DNA of 64,000 nucleotides from Rhodotorula mucilaginosa. Lineage: Eukaryota > Basidiomycota > Microbotryomycetes > Sporidiobolales > Sporidiobolaceae. Location: assembly GCA_034406715.1 (NCBI GenBank), contig CP137864.1:1302001-1366000 (forward strand), read 5' to 3'. The translations under genes and the position numbers were made by a program. The notes under the pieces are model-generated. The model was given only the letters and a program-made list of their open reading frames with translations. It made no database searches and was not told the DNA's origin. Within the stretch, counting starts at the first letter, position 1; the number at the start of each line of letters is the position of its first letter. Of the stretch, positions 46,901 to 57,543 are shown piece by piece.

Positions 46901-48145
46901 GTACGTCAAGGGCGGCTGGGTCTACCGCCTCTTCTCCGGATCTCGCAACCAGGAAGAGCACAGCCCCGATGCTGCGACTCTGCGCAACATGAACCGCATC
47001 CGCGGTATCGTGGCCTTCCTCGAGTACCTGGACGACCAGGTCGCCCGCGGCGACCATGGATGCTTCGGCGAGGAGAATCCGTTTCATTGCGGATTCAACG
47101 ACGAACGGCTGTGGAACTTTGACATGTTCGACATCGAGCGTCTCCGACAAAAGTACAAGCTCGAGCGGCGCGACGCCGTCCTCAAGGTCGAAGCGTTCGA
47201 ACAGCAAATCCAGCCCACGCTGCAGAACTTCTTGCACATCATAGCCGATCCCATCTCGTTCGAGGATCTGCATGCCCAGAAGGCGGCCACGGCCACGACT
47301 CTGCTCGCGCTCGCCGGGTACCTGACCGGTAACGCCACCTATTCGAACACGGCGGCCTCCGTCATTTCGCAGCGATTCATCCGACGCGTACCTCTGTACT
47401 ACCGCCGCTCCGATCTACTGCCGGCCGAAGTCGAGGATGTCGACGATCTGTCGGACATGGACCCGAACGTCCGCGGATACGCCTTCCCGCCGTTCCCTCC
47501 AGAAGACAGCGACATTCGCACGTGGAACGCCGAGCTGGCCGCCAAAGTCACCACGCCGGGAGCACCTCCATTGCCAATTGATCCTGCGACGTTTGATGTA
47601 CGTTCGTGTGCAGACTTGTAGCTTCTTGGGGACGTGCGCTGATCCTGTCCCGTTCGATACCGCAGCCGATCCTGCTTCTCGACGCCGTGAGGATCCTCAA
47701 CCACGCCAGCGGTCCGCAGCTCGAAACGCCAGCCCTCGTTTCCCGCATGGCCGTCGTACCGCTCGTGAACTCTCAGCTCTCGTACCTCCTCTTCTCCGAA
47801 GACGCCATCGAGTTCTCGCGCCACCCGCCGTCCGCCGTCGCCGGCGCGCACTACGACGCCAAAGTGGCTGCGCTCGCAGCTTTCCTCGACGATGCCCAGC
47901 TGATCGGCCGCGTCGCGAACCGCGCCCGTCTTCGCCTGCCGCACGCGTATCGCGCAGAAGGCCTCCTCGATCCGGCGAGGGAAATCCGCGAGATTCACTA
48001 CCGCCTCTTGCACGGTCTCGCCAACACTCGCCTGCGCCCTTACAACATGGTCGCCGACCCGCCAGAGGACGAGGTAGCCCCCGCCGAGAGCTATGTCACG
48101 CTCGCTCATGGCAACAACACCCCCTTCTCCGTTCTGGGTCTGTGA
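43988..48145 (+). CDS. Type II membrane protein with glycosyltransferase-like and C-terminal alpha-helical (lyase-like) regions
   Basis: Four exons (first 43988-44331, second from 44411) give about 1,310 residues. The cytosolic N-terminus is Ser/Pro-rich and has a charged KEREKEKEIREREIKKR stretch. One membrane anchor (RLLLVGILIAIPYFCF) is followed by a linker. The lumenal part begins TLVLYRILGNDLPPRHAPGQ, then KYYVLNRIAEPEHLGAIIGLL, IYHEKNLYAMNNNGGRNFAL and ARWILPLDGNSFFTPAA. This resembles a glycosyltransferase-like fold found in some bacterial and giant-virus proteins. The last ~550 residues (CGFNDERLWNFDMFDIERL, LLALAGYLTG) are helical and resemble (alpha/alpha) polysaccharide lyases such as alginate lyase. 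That assignment is tentative. A Golgi enzyme acting on surface glycans is plausible. Confidence 0.65.
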
Positions 48146-48524
48146 CCCGTCACAATCTTTGTCTTTCGTCCGTCCACCTAGAATTGCATTCGCAGCTTGC
48201 CCACCTTGCACGTGTCTATGCTTTGGCGTATGTCCCTCACCATTGTATCAGGCTTTCTTCTTCGGACTCGGCTCTGTGTGGCGTGTGCTGCGAAACTTCT
48301 ATAACTCCTGTTGGCAGCAAGGGAAGAGTCTGCAGACTTCTTGCCCGAAAGCGCCTTGTTCTTCCTTTTTTCTTTTTCATAGCTGTCGTCTGGTTTCTTC
48401 GGCGTCGTCGAGGCGCTCTAGCGTACGGCCGGAAGCACGCGAAAATTTTTGACGGACGCGATGGCAGCTGAAAGCGAGAGCATCTCAGCTTTCGCGCACC
48501 ATACTCACGCTCGAGCAGCTCGCC
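48146..48524. promoter_or_regulatory. Intergenic: 3' flank of the membrane enzyme and FAP7 promoter
   Basis: A 379-bp gap between same-strand genes with T-rich stretches (48355-48400). No gene or RNA recognised. Confidence 0.4.
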
Positions 48525-49302
48525 ATGACTGAACGACAGTGGCCCAACATTCTCATCACCGGGTACGTCTCGCCGTGCAGACCCGCCCCGTTGGTCGAGG
48601 TCAGGGCTGACGTTGATGGATCTGCAGAACTCCCGGCACGGGCAAGACGACGCACGCTGCCCAACTCGTAGAGGCGCTCCAGGGTGCGCCGTCGACTTCG
48701 AGTGCGCAGTGGCAGCACGTCAACGTCGGCGACTTTGTCAAGGAGAAGGGCTGCCACTCGGGCTTCAACGAGGAGTGGCAGAGCTGGGATGTTGATGAGG
48801 ACAAGGTGAGCATTGCAGGCGATATCTGCACAGGCTATGCGCAGGCTGACACTTGGTTCTATCTCTAGCTACTCGACGAGCTTGAGCTCGTGCAGCAAGC
48901 CGGCGCCAAAGTCCTCGACTGGCACACGTGCGATCTCTTCCCGGAACGATGGATCGACCTCGTGGTCGTTCTCCGCTGTGACCACCAACAGCTGTGGAAC
49001 CGGTTAGAGAAGCGGTCAGTCAGACTACTCGATGGCTGTGCACGGCCAGTGCTGACTTCTGCTCCGTGATCCCGTCCAACAGAGGCTATCAGATGAACAA
49101 GATTCAAGAGAACAACGAGGCGGAAATCATGGAGGTCATCCTCAACGACGCAAGAGAGTCGTATGCACCGGAGATCGTCGTGGAGCTGCAGAGCGAGACG
49201 CCAGAGCAGATGGAGCAGAATCTCGAGCGGATACTGTCGTGGGTCGAGGCATGGCGGTCAAATCGCGCTGAGGACGACGACGACGAGGAGGAGGAGCCGT
49301 AG
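48525..49302 (+). CDS. FAP7: Adenylate kinase isoenzyme 6 / FAP7, 18S rRNA maturation factor
   Basis: Nuclear P-loop NTPase needed for final cleavage of 20S pre-rRNA with Rps14. Four exons give about 190 residues: MTERQWPNILITG, then the Walker A TPGTGKTTHAAQL. Next are HVNVGDFVKEKGCHSGFNEEWQSWDVDEDKLLDELE, VLDWHTCDLFPERWIDLVVVL, and RCDHQQLWNRLEKRGYQMNKIQENNEAEIM. The C-terminus is acidic (EDDDDEEEE). Matches AK6 family motifs HxC-DLFPERW and RLxxRGY. Length is normal. Confidence 0.93.
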
Positions 49303-49550
49303 CAGTGTGCAACACAAGTCTCCGCATCATTCTAGACCGCACCCTCGGACACAGTCATCTCCGTGAGCGCGAGAGAGCGCCGAGGTGATTTACAGAAATC
49401 TTGCGTCGGTTTTCTGTTCGTTGCTCCCGACTCTCGGCACAACGCTCCGTCGCGCAAAAGTGATGTTTGGAGGGATGCATGATAAGTTATGATAAGGTCT
49501 ACAATGCGAGGTGAGAGCTAGGCGCTAAGGTCTACAGTGCAAGGCGAGAG

Positions 49551-51785
49551 CTAGGCGTTCCACCAGCTGCCGGACCCGTCATTTCTTCGGTTTCCGATGC
49601 TGCCGTGGCCGGCTCCGAGCCGGGGCGTCGACGTCCGACTGCCTCTTTGGCCTTCCTCGCTCGAGCGATGCGCGCTGATGCTGCCGCTGCGCCCTCCGAT
49701 CGAGCCAGAGCCAGAACCGCCCGAGGTCGAACTGCCGAAATTGACTGCTTCTTCGAGGGGGGACGCGTCGCTGAGCCGTTCCGCTTCTTCGGGGTCGTGT
49801 CCGCCGTCGGTACTGCTCAGGCCGGCCTCGGCGGTCCAGTATCCTTGCTCGCCATCGCTCGTGCGCTGCGTCGTCCGGCTCTGCTGCGCTTGCGGGACGT
49901 GCGGATACCCGACGATGCCGAGAGGCGGGGCGAGACGAGCCGTGTAAGACCCTGCCGAGCCGGATACGGAAGCGTCTTCGCCGCTGTAGCCGCTGATCGA
50001 ACCTTCCTCGGACGAGTGACGCTGTGCCGACTCGGGAACGGGGACGATCGAAGCCGGACTCGGTTGGTCAAAGCGGCCGGTGACGGGCGCAACAACCGGT
50101 CGCGGCTGACCCGGCTGGTAGCCAAAGATGTTGTACCCTCCGACGCCGCGAAGCTCGCTCGGTACCGAGCTTGAGCTCTTGAGGGACGGTTGTCGACCGG
50201 CGAAGGAGGACGACGTCGACAGCACGCGCTGGTGGCCGGGCGAACTGTGAGCGGGCGAGCCGTTGGCGCTGCGAACTCCGCCGGCAAAGACGTCGACGAG
50301 CGAACGGCGACCCCAGGGCGTGCGCGGCTCGGAGAACGCGACACCGATGGCGGACGGAGTCGTTGCGACGCTGTCCGAAGACTCTCCTCCGCGAGCGCGA
50401 CCCATCGCAGCAGCGGTACCGCCGGCACCACCAGCTCCGGCAGCAAGCAACTCTTCAGACCCCTCGAACCCGGTACCGGGGCGCGAGACCATCGAGCCGT
50501 CGGGCCCGATCGCGGTGGCCATGAGCGGCCGCGGGTTCGAGATCGGACCGAGCCCACTCGGCGTCGTTCGGCCGGGCGTCGGCGCTCCCGAACTCTTTCG
50601 CTTACGACGTCGCCAGAGACAGCAGGCGAGGATGATGAGCGCCGCGATAACCACGACGGGAACGATGACGGCGGGAGCGATAATGCGCGCGAGGTTGCGG
50701 TGGTGACTGCAGGCAGGATAACGTCAGCATGAGCTTGAGGTGAAGCTTAGAGCGCGTAGAAATAGGGAAGACATGTACCTTGAGGAAGAAGATGATGGGC
50801 TCGGGTTGGCTGATGACGAGGAAGATGTCGGACTGCTGGTGGTCGTTCCGGCCGGATTGTCGAGTTTGGACGCGGCGGCGCTGAAAGCCGAATCAACGTA
50901 GGACTGCAGAGCGGCTCGCTGTGCTTGTTCCGCTTGCTGAGGTGTGAGCCCGGCGGTCTCGACCGCTTTCGCAAGCGGCGTCACAGCAGGTTGAACCCTC
51001 GGACGAGTCGAGGTGCGCAATCCGCTGCTCGAGGCAAGTCTGACGGTGCGAGTAGAAGTCGGAGACCGTCTCGGCGCCGTAGAGATGCTTGCCGTCATGG
51101 CGAACGAGGTGACGGAAATGTTGGCAGCAGATTCGGGCACGGCGCGCTCAAAGAGCAGTCGTTCTGTCTCGACGGGTGGGGGATATGCGGGCGACATTTC
51201 CTTCCTCCCTTGACAGATCATGGCGATATAAAGTGCATGGGACGGCGTGTAGCCGATGCGAGGGGCCGAGCAATCAGGCTCGAGTGTGCTCCACTCGCTC
51301 ACGATAGCGGTCCGCTGCGTTTCCGCTCCGCGCTTCGCGAGCTTTGGCGGACGCGCCCGCAGTCCATCGTCGTTCAGAACGAAGGAAGAGTCGGTAGAGT
51401 AGTGCCGGACCGGTTGCGCGGGGTTCCAATTCGGCTCGGATCCCTTCAAGGGGCGCCTGCGCTTCGACGAGCGCCGATCGGGGTCGACGCCGGCACCTTC
51501 GCGGTAACGAGGCGGCGAAGGGATCGTCTCGGCGAGTCGTTGTTCAAGCGCATACTCGAGGTCTTTGTCGTAGGCCTCAGCGAGTCGATGCTGTTCCCGC
51601 GGTCGTCGCGTCGCAGGCCGTCGTGCGTTTTCTGAGCCGCCCATTCCTGCGTCTGCTGCTCCTGCGCGCGCCTCGCTGTACGCGACTTTTGCCGTTTTCC
51701 GCCACTCGAACGCGTCTCGCAAGATGGCAGCCGGCCTGCGACGTATGTGATGCGCGGCGCCCGAGGGCGCGTCTGAGGCGTGCAT
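49551..51785 (-). CDS. Unknown single-pass membrane protein with Ser/Thr-rich regions
   Basis: Not recognised. Two exons: 51785 to about 50780, then about 50708 to 49551, joined by a GTACAT-CTGCAG intron. The N-terminal half holds KDLEYALEQRLAETIPSPP, RRSSKRRRPLKG, then a Ser/Thr-rich segment. After the intron comes one strong membrane helix (IIAPAVIVPVVVIAALIILACCLW) with an RRRKRK stop-transfer signal and a roughly 330-residue Gly/Ser-rich tail. The layout of a Ser/Thr-rich stem, one helix and a basic anchor recalls fungal cell-wall sensors, but no WSC or cysteine-rich domain is seen. An in-frame TGA 12 codons above 51785 sets that ATG as the most upstream start; 51644 (MGGSEN) or 51198 (MSPAYPP) are alternatives. 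Confidence 0.6.
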
Positions 51786-52493
51786 GCGCGCGCGCAGAAA
51801 TTCGTGACGGTGGATCTCTCAGGGGCGAGAGAGGAGCGGACCGGAGTCGGACTCGCTGCGTGCGCAAGGATGATTCGAACGTGTTTCGACGAGTTGTGAG
51901 CAATTCAGGGTGACGAGACGGTCTTGGTGAGGGCGAAAGCGGAATGTCGACACGGAGCGCGTGCGAGACGCGGAGTCGCGATCGGAAGAGATGCCGAAAA
52001 GAGGAGGATCGGCCGCGACGGTTGCAGGCTGGGCAGAGACGTGCGTATGCTGGGTCTTCACAACTGCAGTACTGCAAGGAGCGAACGCGGAGTGAGCAAG
52101 GTGTCCGAAGGGCCGGGATGAGGACGCCCCGAGGAGGAATCCCCCCGGCACCTCGCGCACAAGCCCCAGCGACCATGGAAGCCAGCCTGGGAGCTCCGGT
52201 AAAGCGACCGACGTACCTCGAAGCTTGACGTAGCGGACCAGCTGAACGGTTGACAGCAAGGTGCTGTAGGGAGCAGCCAGAGAGGGTGAGAGCTTAAGCG
52301 CCGATCGAGACGAGGTCATGTTGGATGATCCATCTACCCACTTTAGGAAGGTCAATTTCCCCGCGCGCTTTGCGTCTCGCGGCACGCGCCTTCATCACCC
52401 GCGGCCGCGGAGTTTGTACAGGATGTGCACAGCTACGATTGAGCTACGACATCTACTGCATTCGAGTCGAAAAGGCAGTGCTACAGGAGCTAT
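51786..52493. other. Upstream region with a possible short exon at about 52217-52318 (-)
   Basis: A 708-bp gap upstream of the membrane-protein gene. On the minus strand an ATG at 52318 (CAAC context) opens a reading frame beginning MTSSRSALKLSPSL, followed after KLR by a GTACGT donor at about 52217. An acceptor near 52065 gives only a short product. It may be a 5' exon of the membrane-protein gene, an upstream ORF, or chance. Confidence 0.3.
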
Positions 52494-53912
52494 TTAAATT
52501 GGCCGAGTGCCGTGGAAAGCGTCCGTCAACAGCTTGAGGATCTTTTCCTTCTCCAGCGGCGCCGGGTTGGGGCTGTAGTCGGGACAAGCTGCTCAGTCTG
52601 CGCCCTCACCTGGAAGACACAAGTGCGCGGGGACATACTAGGGAGCCTTGGCGGCAATGTCGGCCGCCCGCTCGAGGTCCTCCTCCTTGAACCCGAGCTC
52701 CTTGAGCGAGTACGGAGCGCCATTGTTCTTTGCAAGGTCGAACAAACCCTGCGCCGCGTTCTCGACACCGAGAGCGCGCGCGACGGTCTGCACCGCTTCC
52801 TGCGCGTAGGGGGCGTTGTACGCAACGGCGTGCGGCAAAATGACCGTGTGGGTCTCGGCGTGCGGCATGCCAAACGAGCCGCCGAGGGTGTGGCACAGCT
52901 TGTGGTGCAGCGCCATGCCGACAGCGCCGAGGCAGGTACCGCATGCCCATGCACCGAAGAGGGCGTCGGACCGGCCGTCGTGCGAGGACGGGTCTTGCGT
53001 GATGAGCGGGATCGACCGGCCGATCGCTTCGATGCCTTGGACGGCGAGGCTCGAAGTGACGGGGTTCGCTTCGACCGCCCAGAGCGCCTCGACGGCGTGT
53101 GCGACCGCGTTGAGTCCGGACGTGACGGTCATTTTGGGCGGCAGCGAGAGCGTGAGCTCGCAGTCGTAAATGATGACCTCTGGCAGGACCTGGGCGACCA
53201 AGTGAAGTCAGTGGGCGGTTATTCCATGGGCGGATAAGATGAGAGTGAACGTACCTTGAGAGTCTTTTGCGTAGTCTTGAGCGGTTTCCCGTCCTTGTCA
53301 TTCTCCGTCTGACCGATAATCGGGGTCGCCTCGGAGCCAGCATCTGCCGGGGAAAGGAGCGCGTATCAGCATCCGGTGACAAGTTTCGGCTTTCCAAAAA
53401 GCACTGACAGGTTGTCGGGATAACAATGTTCTTGATCTTGGCGTTGTCCGGCGAATGGAGGGCGAGCGCTTTGCCCAAACCGATGGTGGATCCGCCGCCG
53501 ACCGATACGCAGCAATCGACGTTGAGCTCTTTTGCGCGGGCGAGCGCTTCTTGCGTGACGTTGATGGGAGTGTGCATAGTAGCATTCGAATAGAGGCCGA
53601 CAGCAAGATCACCCTGTCCATAAAAATCGGTTCAGCTGGCGTCAGGAATGGTGCTGCAGGAGCGGGAAACCCACCAGAACGGAGCGGATCTTCTCGCCAG
53701 TCTCGACCTGCTGTGGCGTAGTCAAGACGAGCGCGCGTTTCTGCGTCGAAATGCGGAGTCGTCAGCGCGCGGTGCCTTACGTCTCGAGCAAAGAGGGGAT
53801 ATCAGAACAAACTCACGCAGCCGAGCCTCTTGACTTCATCGGCGACCTGGGCCGAGGTTCCCCAGCCAAAGATGACCCGAGCTGGCAAGGCGTTGTAGGT
53901 GAAGGGCTTCAT
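52494..53912 (-). CDS. Maleylacetate reductase (iron-containing alcohol dehydrogenase family)
   Basis: Reduces maleylacetate to 3-oxoadipate with NAD(P)H, the step after hydroxyquinol ring cleavage. Starts MKPFTYNALPARVIFGWGTS. Exons continue with KELNVDCCVSVGGGSTIGLGKALAL (nucleotide-binding GGGS), IVIPTT, KVLPEVIIYDCELTLSLPP, VTSGLNAVAHAVEALWA, GMALHHKLCHTLGG and PHAETHTVILPH. These His residues occupy the metal or active-site positions of the family. The last exon reads NPAPLEKEKILKLLTDAFHG and ends with TAA at 52494-52496. About 380 residues, the family norm. Its divergent neighbour makes the substrate, supporting the assignment over general Fe-ADH. Confidence 0.92.
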
Positions 53913-54187
53913 GGTGGGTCCTCGTTGACTGTGATCGAGGTGGATGTCAGAAGGGACGCGTTCGCTCCGGGGCGACCAGTCGGAGTGCACTCACCGGTTC
54001 AGCAGAGGCGAGCCGGGACGAGAAAAGGTCGCTTGGGTGAGAACAGAGCTCTGGTCGTCTTGCAAGTCGCGTGTGTACTGTGCTGTACAAGCCGTCGGAG
54101 TTTCATCAGTTCTCGGAAAATGTGTTCCGGATCCGCGGTCTTCTTCCTCCCGACTCGAACAATCAATTGGCTCCAAGACGAGACAGT
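53913..54187. promoter_or_regulatory. Divergent promoter of the hydroxyquinol pathway pair
   Basis: A 275-bp spacer between the start codons of maleylacetate reductase and hydroxyquinol dioxygenase. Shared regulation is likely, but I recognise no specific operator or transcription-factor site. Confidence 0.5.
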
Positions 54188-55900
54188 ATGGCCGACGCTG
54201 TACAGAAGATCAACCAGGCCACGGCCCCGGATGCGCCCAAGGTGCGCTCGATCCAGTGAACGACCTGCTCTCCTCGACTCACCCCCACCTCGCTTGATGA
54301 CATTTTCAGGTGGGCAAAGCAGTCCAGACGGCGCTCGAACAGGGCGCACAGAACATCGACTTGGTACGTGGGTGCTACGCGCGGCCGCCTGGATCCGACT
54401 GGGGCCATTGCTGCGGGCGTACGAGCGCCGCCACCGCCGTGGCAGTTGTTTCGCGAGGTGCTGATTCAGTCGACGCCTGCAGTCCCGGCTCCCGAACTTG
54501 ACCGACATGTCTGCCGAGACGATCACGAGCAACGTGCATGCGATCAACTCGCTCTGCGAGAACCCGAGGTGAGTGTCCGCTCGCGTAGACGACCCGGCCT
54601 CCACTCGTGCCCATCCTTGAGACGCTGACCTGCTTTTCTTTTGCCCCACAGGCAGAAGTTTGTGTTTGAAAAGCTGGTAACCCACCTGCATGACTTTGCG
54701 CGCGAAGTCAGCTTGACGACGGAGGAATGGATGTACGCTTGCCGCTGCGGCGTTGTCCGGTCGAGGCGCCCGCTGACCCTCGCGAGGCACTCGCACGCAG
54801 GACGGCCATCAAGTTCTTGACGGATGTGGGCCAGATCTGCTCCCCGACTCGGCAAGAGTTTATCCTCCTGTCGGACGCTCTCGGTCTCTCCGCGCTGGTC
54901 GACTCGATGAACCACCCGACCAAGCCGCCCGCAACGGAGGCAACGGTCCTCGGACCATTCTTTACCGAAGACGCCGCAGATGTGAGCTCGTGGCCAAGCT
55001 CCGGACGACTAGGCTTCCGAGATCTGACGAATCATTGGGAGCAGATTCCTCAAGGCGGCTCGATCGCTTCGGAAGGCAAGGGCGAATACATGTTCTGTGA
55101 AGGCCGAGTCCTCGACCTCGCCGGCAAGCCGATCGCCAACTGCACGATCGAGACTTGGGAGACGGACGACGACGGCTTGTACGACACCCAGTACGCCGAC
55201 CGGGATCACCCAGACTGCCGAGGACGGCTCAAGACGGACGAGAATGGCTACTACGCTGTGCGTACCGCTTTCATAGCTCGGGACAGCATATCGGTCTAAT
55301 GAAGTGGTGTCTCGATGCACACAAGTACCGATTGATCAAGCCCACGCCCTATCCCATTCGTGAGTTGAATCGCAATTTCCGTCCACGCACTCCCGTTGCC
55401 TGATCACGTCCCCTCTGCAGCTTTCGACGGACCGGTCGGAAAGTGAGCGGTCTCTTCTTCTTTATAGATGTACGCATACCCTGCTCAAGCTCATGGACCT
55501 CGCGCGCGCCACAGGTTGCTCAAGTCTCTGAATCGTCACGTCTTCCGTCCGGCACACCTGCACATGATGTTCATCGCGGACGGCTACGAGCCGCTCACCA
55601 CCGCCCTCTACTTCAAGGGAGACCCGTATCTGGTGTGTCTTCGGTCCCGGACTGATGCGCTCTGAGCATCTTTCTGACGCACTTTTTGGACCGCAGCAAT
55701 CGGACGCGGTCTTTGGCGTCAAGTCGAGCCTCGTCGTCGACACCACCCTGGTCGAGGATGAAGAGCGCGCCAAGTCTTTGGGCTTCAAGCATGGCCCGTT
55801 CCACTACCTGGAGAAGGACTATGTCCTCCTGTCGGTTGCCGAGGCCGAGGAGCAAAAGCGGATCAGTCTCGCCAACTACTACTCTTCGCTTCAGTCGTAG
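54188..55900 (+). CDS. Hydroxyquinol 1,2-dioxygenase (intradiol ring-cleavage)
   Basis: Non-haem Fe(III) enzyme cleaving hydroxyquinol (or catechol) to maleylacetate (or muconate). Nine short exons join in frame to about 320 residues. The N-terminal helical dimerisation part is LTDMSAETITSNVHAINSL, EKLVTHLHDFAREVSLTTEEW. It is followed by FLTDVGQICSPTRQEFILLSD, ATEATVLGPFF, and CEGRVLDLAGKPIANCTIETW. Iron ligands are visible: Tyr in GLYDTQY, Tyr in TPYPIPFDGPVG, and His-x-His in RPAHLHMMF. Hydroxyquinol rather than catechol specificity is inferred from the maleylacetate reductase neighbour. The C-terminal QSDAVFGVKSSLVV is typical. Confidence 0.92.
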
Positions 55901-56069
55901 AGATCGTGCCAGCAATAGACTGCGCCACGTCGAGATGCTTGCAAGCTTTCGACTTCTTTGAGAGCTCAGAAGCGAGCTTGAGGAGAGGGAAACAGATTTA
56001 CAAGCATCGAATGCGGACAACAACGACAACACCCCTTATTCACACGAGACCACCGGTAGTTTCCCAGCC

Positions 56070-56651
56070 TTAGAGGCCCATCTTGGCGAGCGCTTCACTA
56101 ATGAATTGGTCCTGCTCGAGGAGTTCGTGACGCTTCTGCTCCAGCCGATCCTGTTGCTGGCGGATCTTGCGTTCCGACGGCGTCTCGACCTTGACCGGGA
56201 GGTGCTGCTCCATCTCCCCGCCGGGGACGGCCGTGGCTTTGATAAAGACGTCTCCGGCCTCGGTGATGACGATGTCCTCTTCAACGGCGGTGCAGTCGTA
56301 AGCCGGTGATGCGGAGAGGCGACGCTCGGCGGCGTCGGCGGCTTGGAAAATTGCAGGAAGAGGGCTCGGCTCGTAGGCGACGGTGAAGGACGTGGACCTC
56401 TCCATGTTGCATTGGAGTCCTGCTCGGTGCGCGGCGGTCGAAGCCGGGAAGGTGGTCCATCCCAAAGGGGAGGCGGCAGGCGACTCCTCCTCCCTTCCGA
56501 CCGCGACGGGAGAAGGTTTGCTCCGACGGAAGAGCTTGAGGACTGCTTTGAGCGCGGTGCCCTGGTCTTCGGGTGCGGCAAAGTGTGCGGGACCGAGAGG
56601 TGAGGCGAAGGCTGTAGCCGGCGAGGTGGGCGAGGTGGCCATCTTCATCAT
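56070..56651 (-). CDS. Unknown 193-residue protein with C-terminal coiled coil
   Basis: Not recognised. A single exon starting MMKMATSPTSPATAF and ending at TAG 56070. The first two thirds are Ala/Ser/Pro-rich; ALKAVLKLFRRSKP is a basic patch. The last third has VEEDIVITEAGDVFIKATA, a beta-like stretch, and a charged helix (SERKIRQQQDRLEQKRHELL, EQDQFISEAL) likely to form a coiled coil. The frame is open further 5' to 56843, but that part reads as untranslated sequence (Leu and Thr runs). It is convergent with the dioxygenase gene across 169 bp. Confidence 0.55.
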   Translation of the reverse strand: MMKMATSPTSPATAFASPLGPAHFAAPEDQGTALKAVLKLFRRSKPSPVAVGREEESPAASPLGWTTFPASTAAHRAGLQCNMERSTSFTVAYEPSPLPAIFQAADAAERRLSASPAYDCTAVEEDIVITEAGDVFIKATAVPGGEMEQHLPVKVETPSERKIRQQQDRLEQKRHELLEQDQFISEALAKMGL

Positions 56652-57543
56652 CTTGTGTCGCAGAGAGGAGAGGAGAGCGGTTCGAGGGTTTGGGCTTGGG
56701 AGAGACCGAGTCGATGAGTGAGTGCGAGTGAGGAGCAAGAGCAAGAGCAGTCCATATCGCGGGCCTTTTTTTGAAGGCCAAGGGGTCGGCGTGTCGCTGT
56801 CACATCCGCATCGTCGGTCGTCGGCCGAAGTGAAACTTGGCAAGACGGACGAGGTGCGAGCGCAAACCGTCGAATGCGATGCGGATGTGACACGAGGTCT
56901 GTGCGTTGTGGCTCCTTCCGCGCGGAGTACTGTAGCTGTGGGCCAGAGAGACGCAGCAGTCGTTCGCCCATAGAGGTGGTTCTCTCCGTGAAGGGAGCGC
57001 GTGGGTGGCGGCGTCGGAGAAAGAGGGAGAGAAAAAATTCGTTTCCTCGCCCCTCTCGCGCATGTCGCTGGCCAGTCCTCTTAGCCTGTGAAGCATCTTG
57101 GCTATCCATGTTCTTAAGAACCGGTTCCATGACGGTAAGGCCGCGTTTGACATCGGCATCCGACAAGCGGGCGAGACGGGAGTCGACCGGAGAGGGACGG
57201 AGAAGAGCGGGATGCGCAGCCGAGCGAGGCTAGAGATAGTCTTGCAGCATCGCAGGAGGCTTATCCTGAAGGGAATGAGCGGTACGCGTGAGAGGTGAGC
57301 GCATGTGAGCGGGCGAGATCCGCGCTCGAAATTCCGTGCGCGGTAATGGGGAAGGGAATACAACTTGAGTAATGAAACGGATTGTAATGCGGGTTGAGTC
57401 AATCGCGCGGCGCAGCGACGGGCGAGGCGAGCGTCGAGCGGCGGCTTTTCCTCTTCTCTGCGTCGCTACACTCTCGCTGGACAAGACTCGTGACAAAGTC
57501 TTATCTTTCTCCTGTAGCCACTTGCTCACCCAAGCAAAAGTTC
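56652..57543. promoter_or_regulatory. Divergent upstream region before the CPA2 leader
   Basis: This 892-bp stretch lies between the start of the minus-strand 193-residue gene and the CPA2 leader uORF, so it holds both promoters. A minus-strand frame at 56800-57400 has no homology visible to me. A CT-rich stretch appears after 57450, where the CPA2 transcript may begin. Confidence 0.45.

Noticed and set aside
56800-57402. Minus-strand open frames upstream of the 193-residue gene
   Set aside because: Several frames are open at once, none with homology or splice support; more likely promoter and leader DNA.
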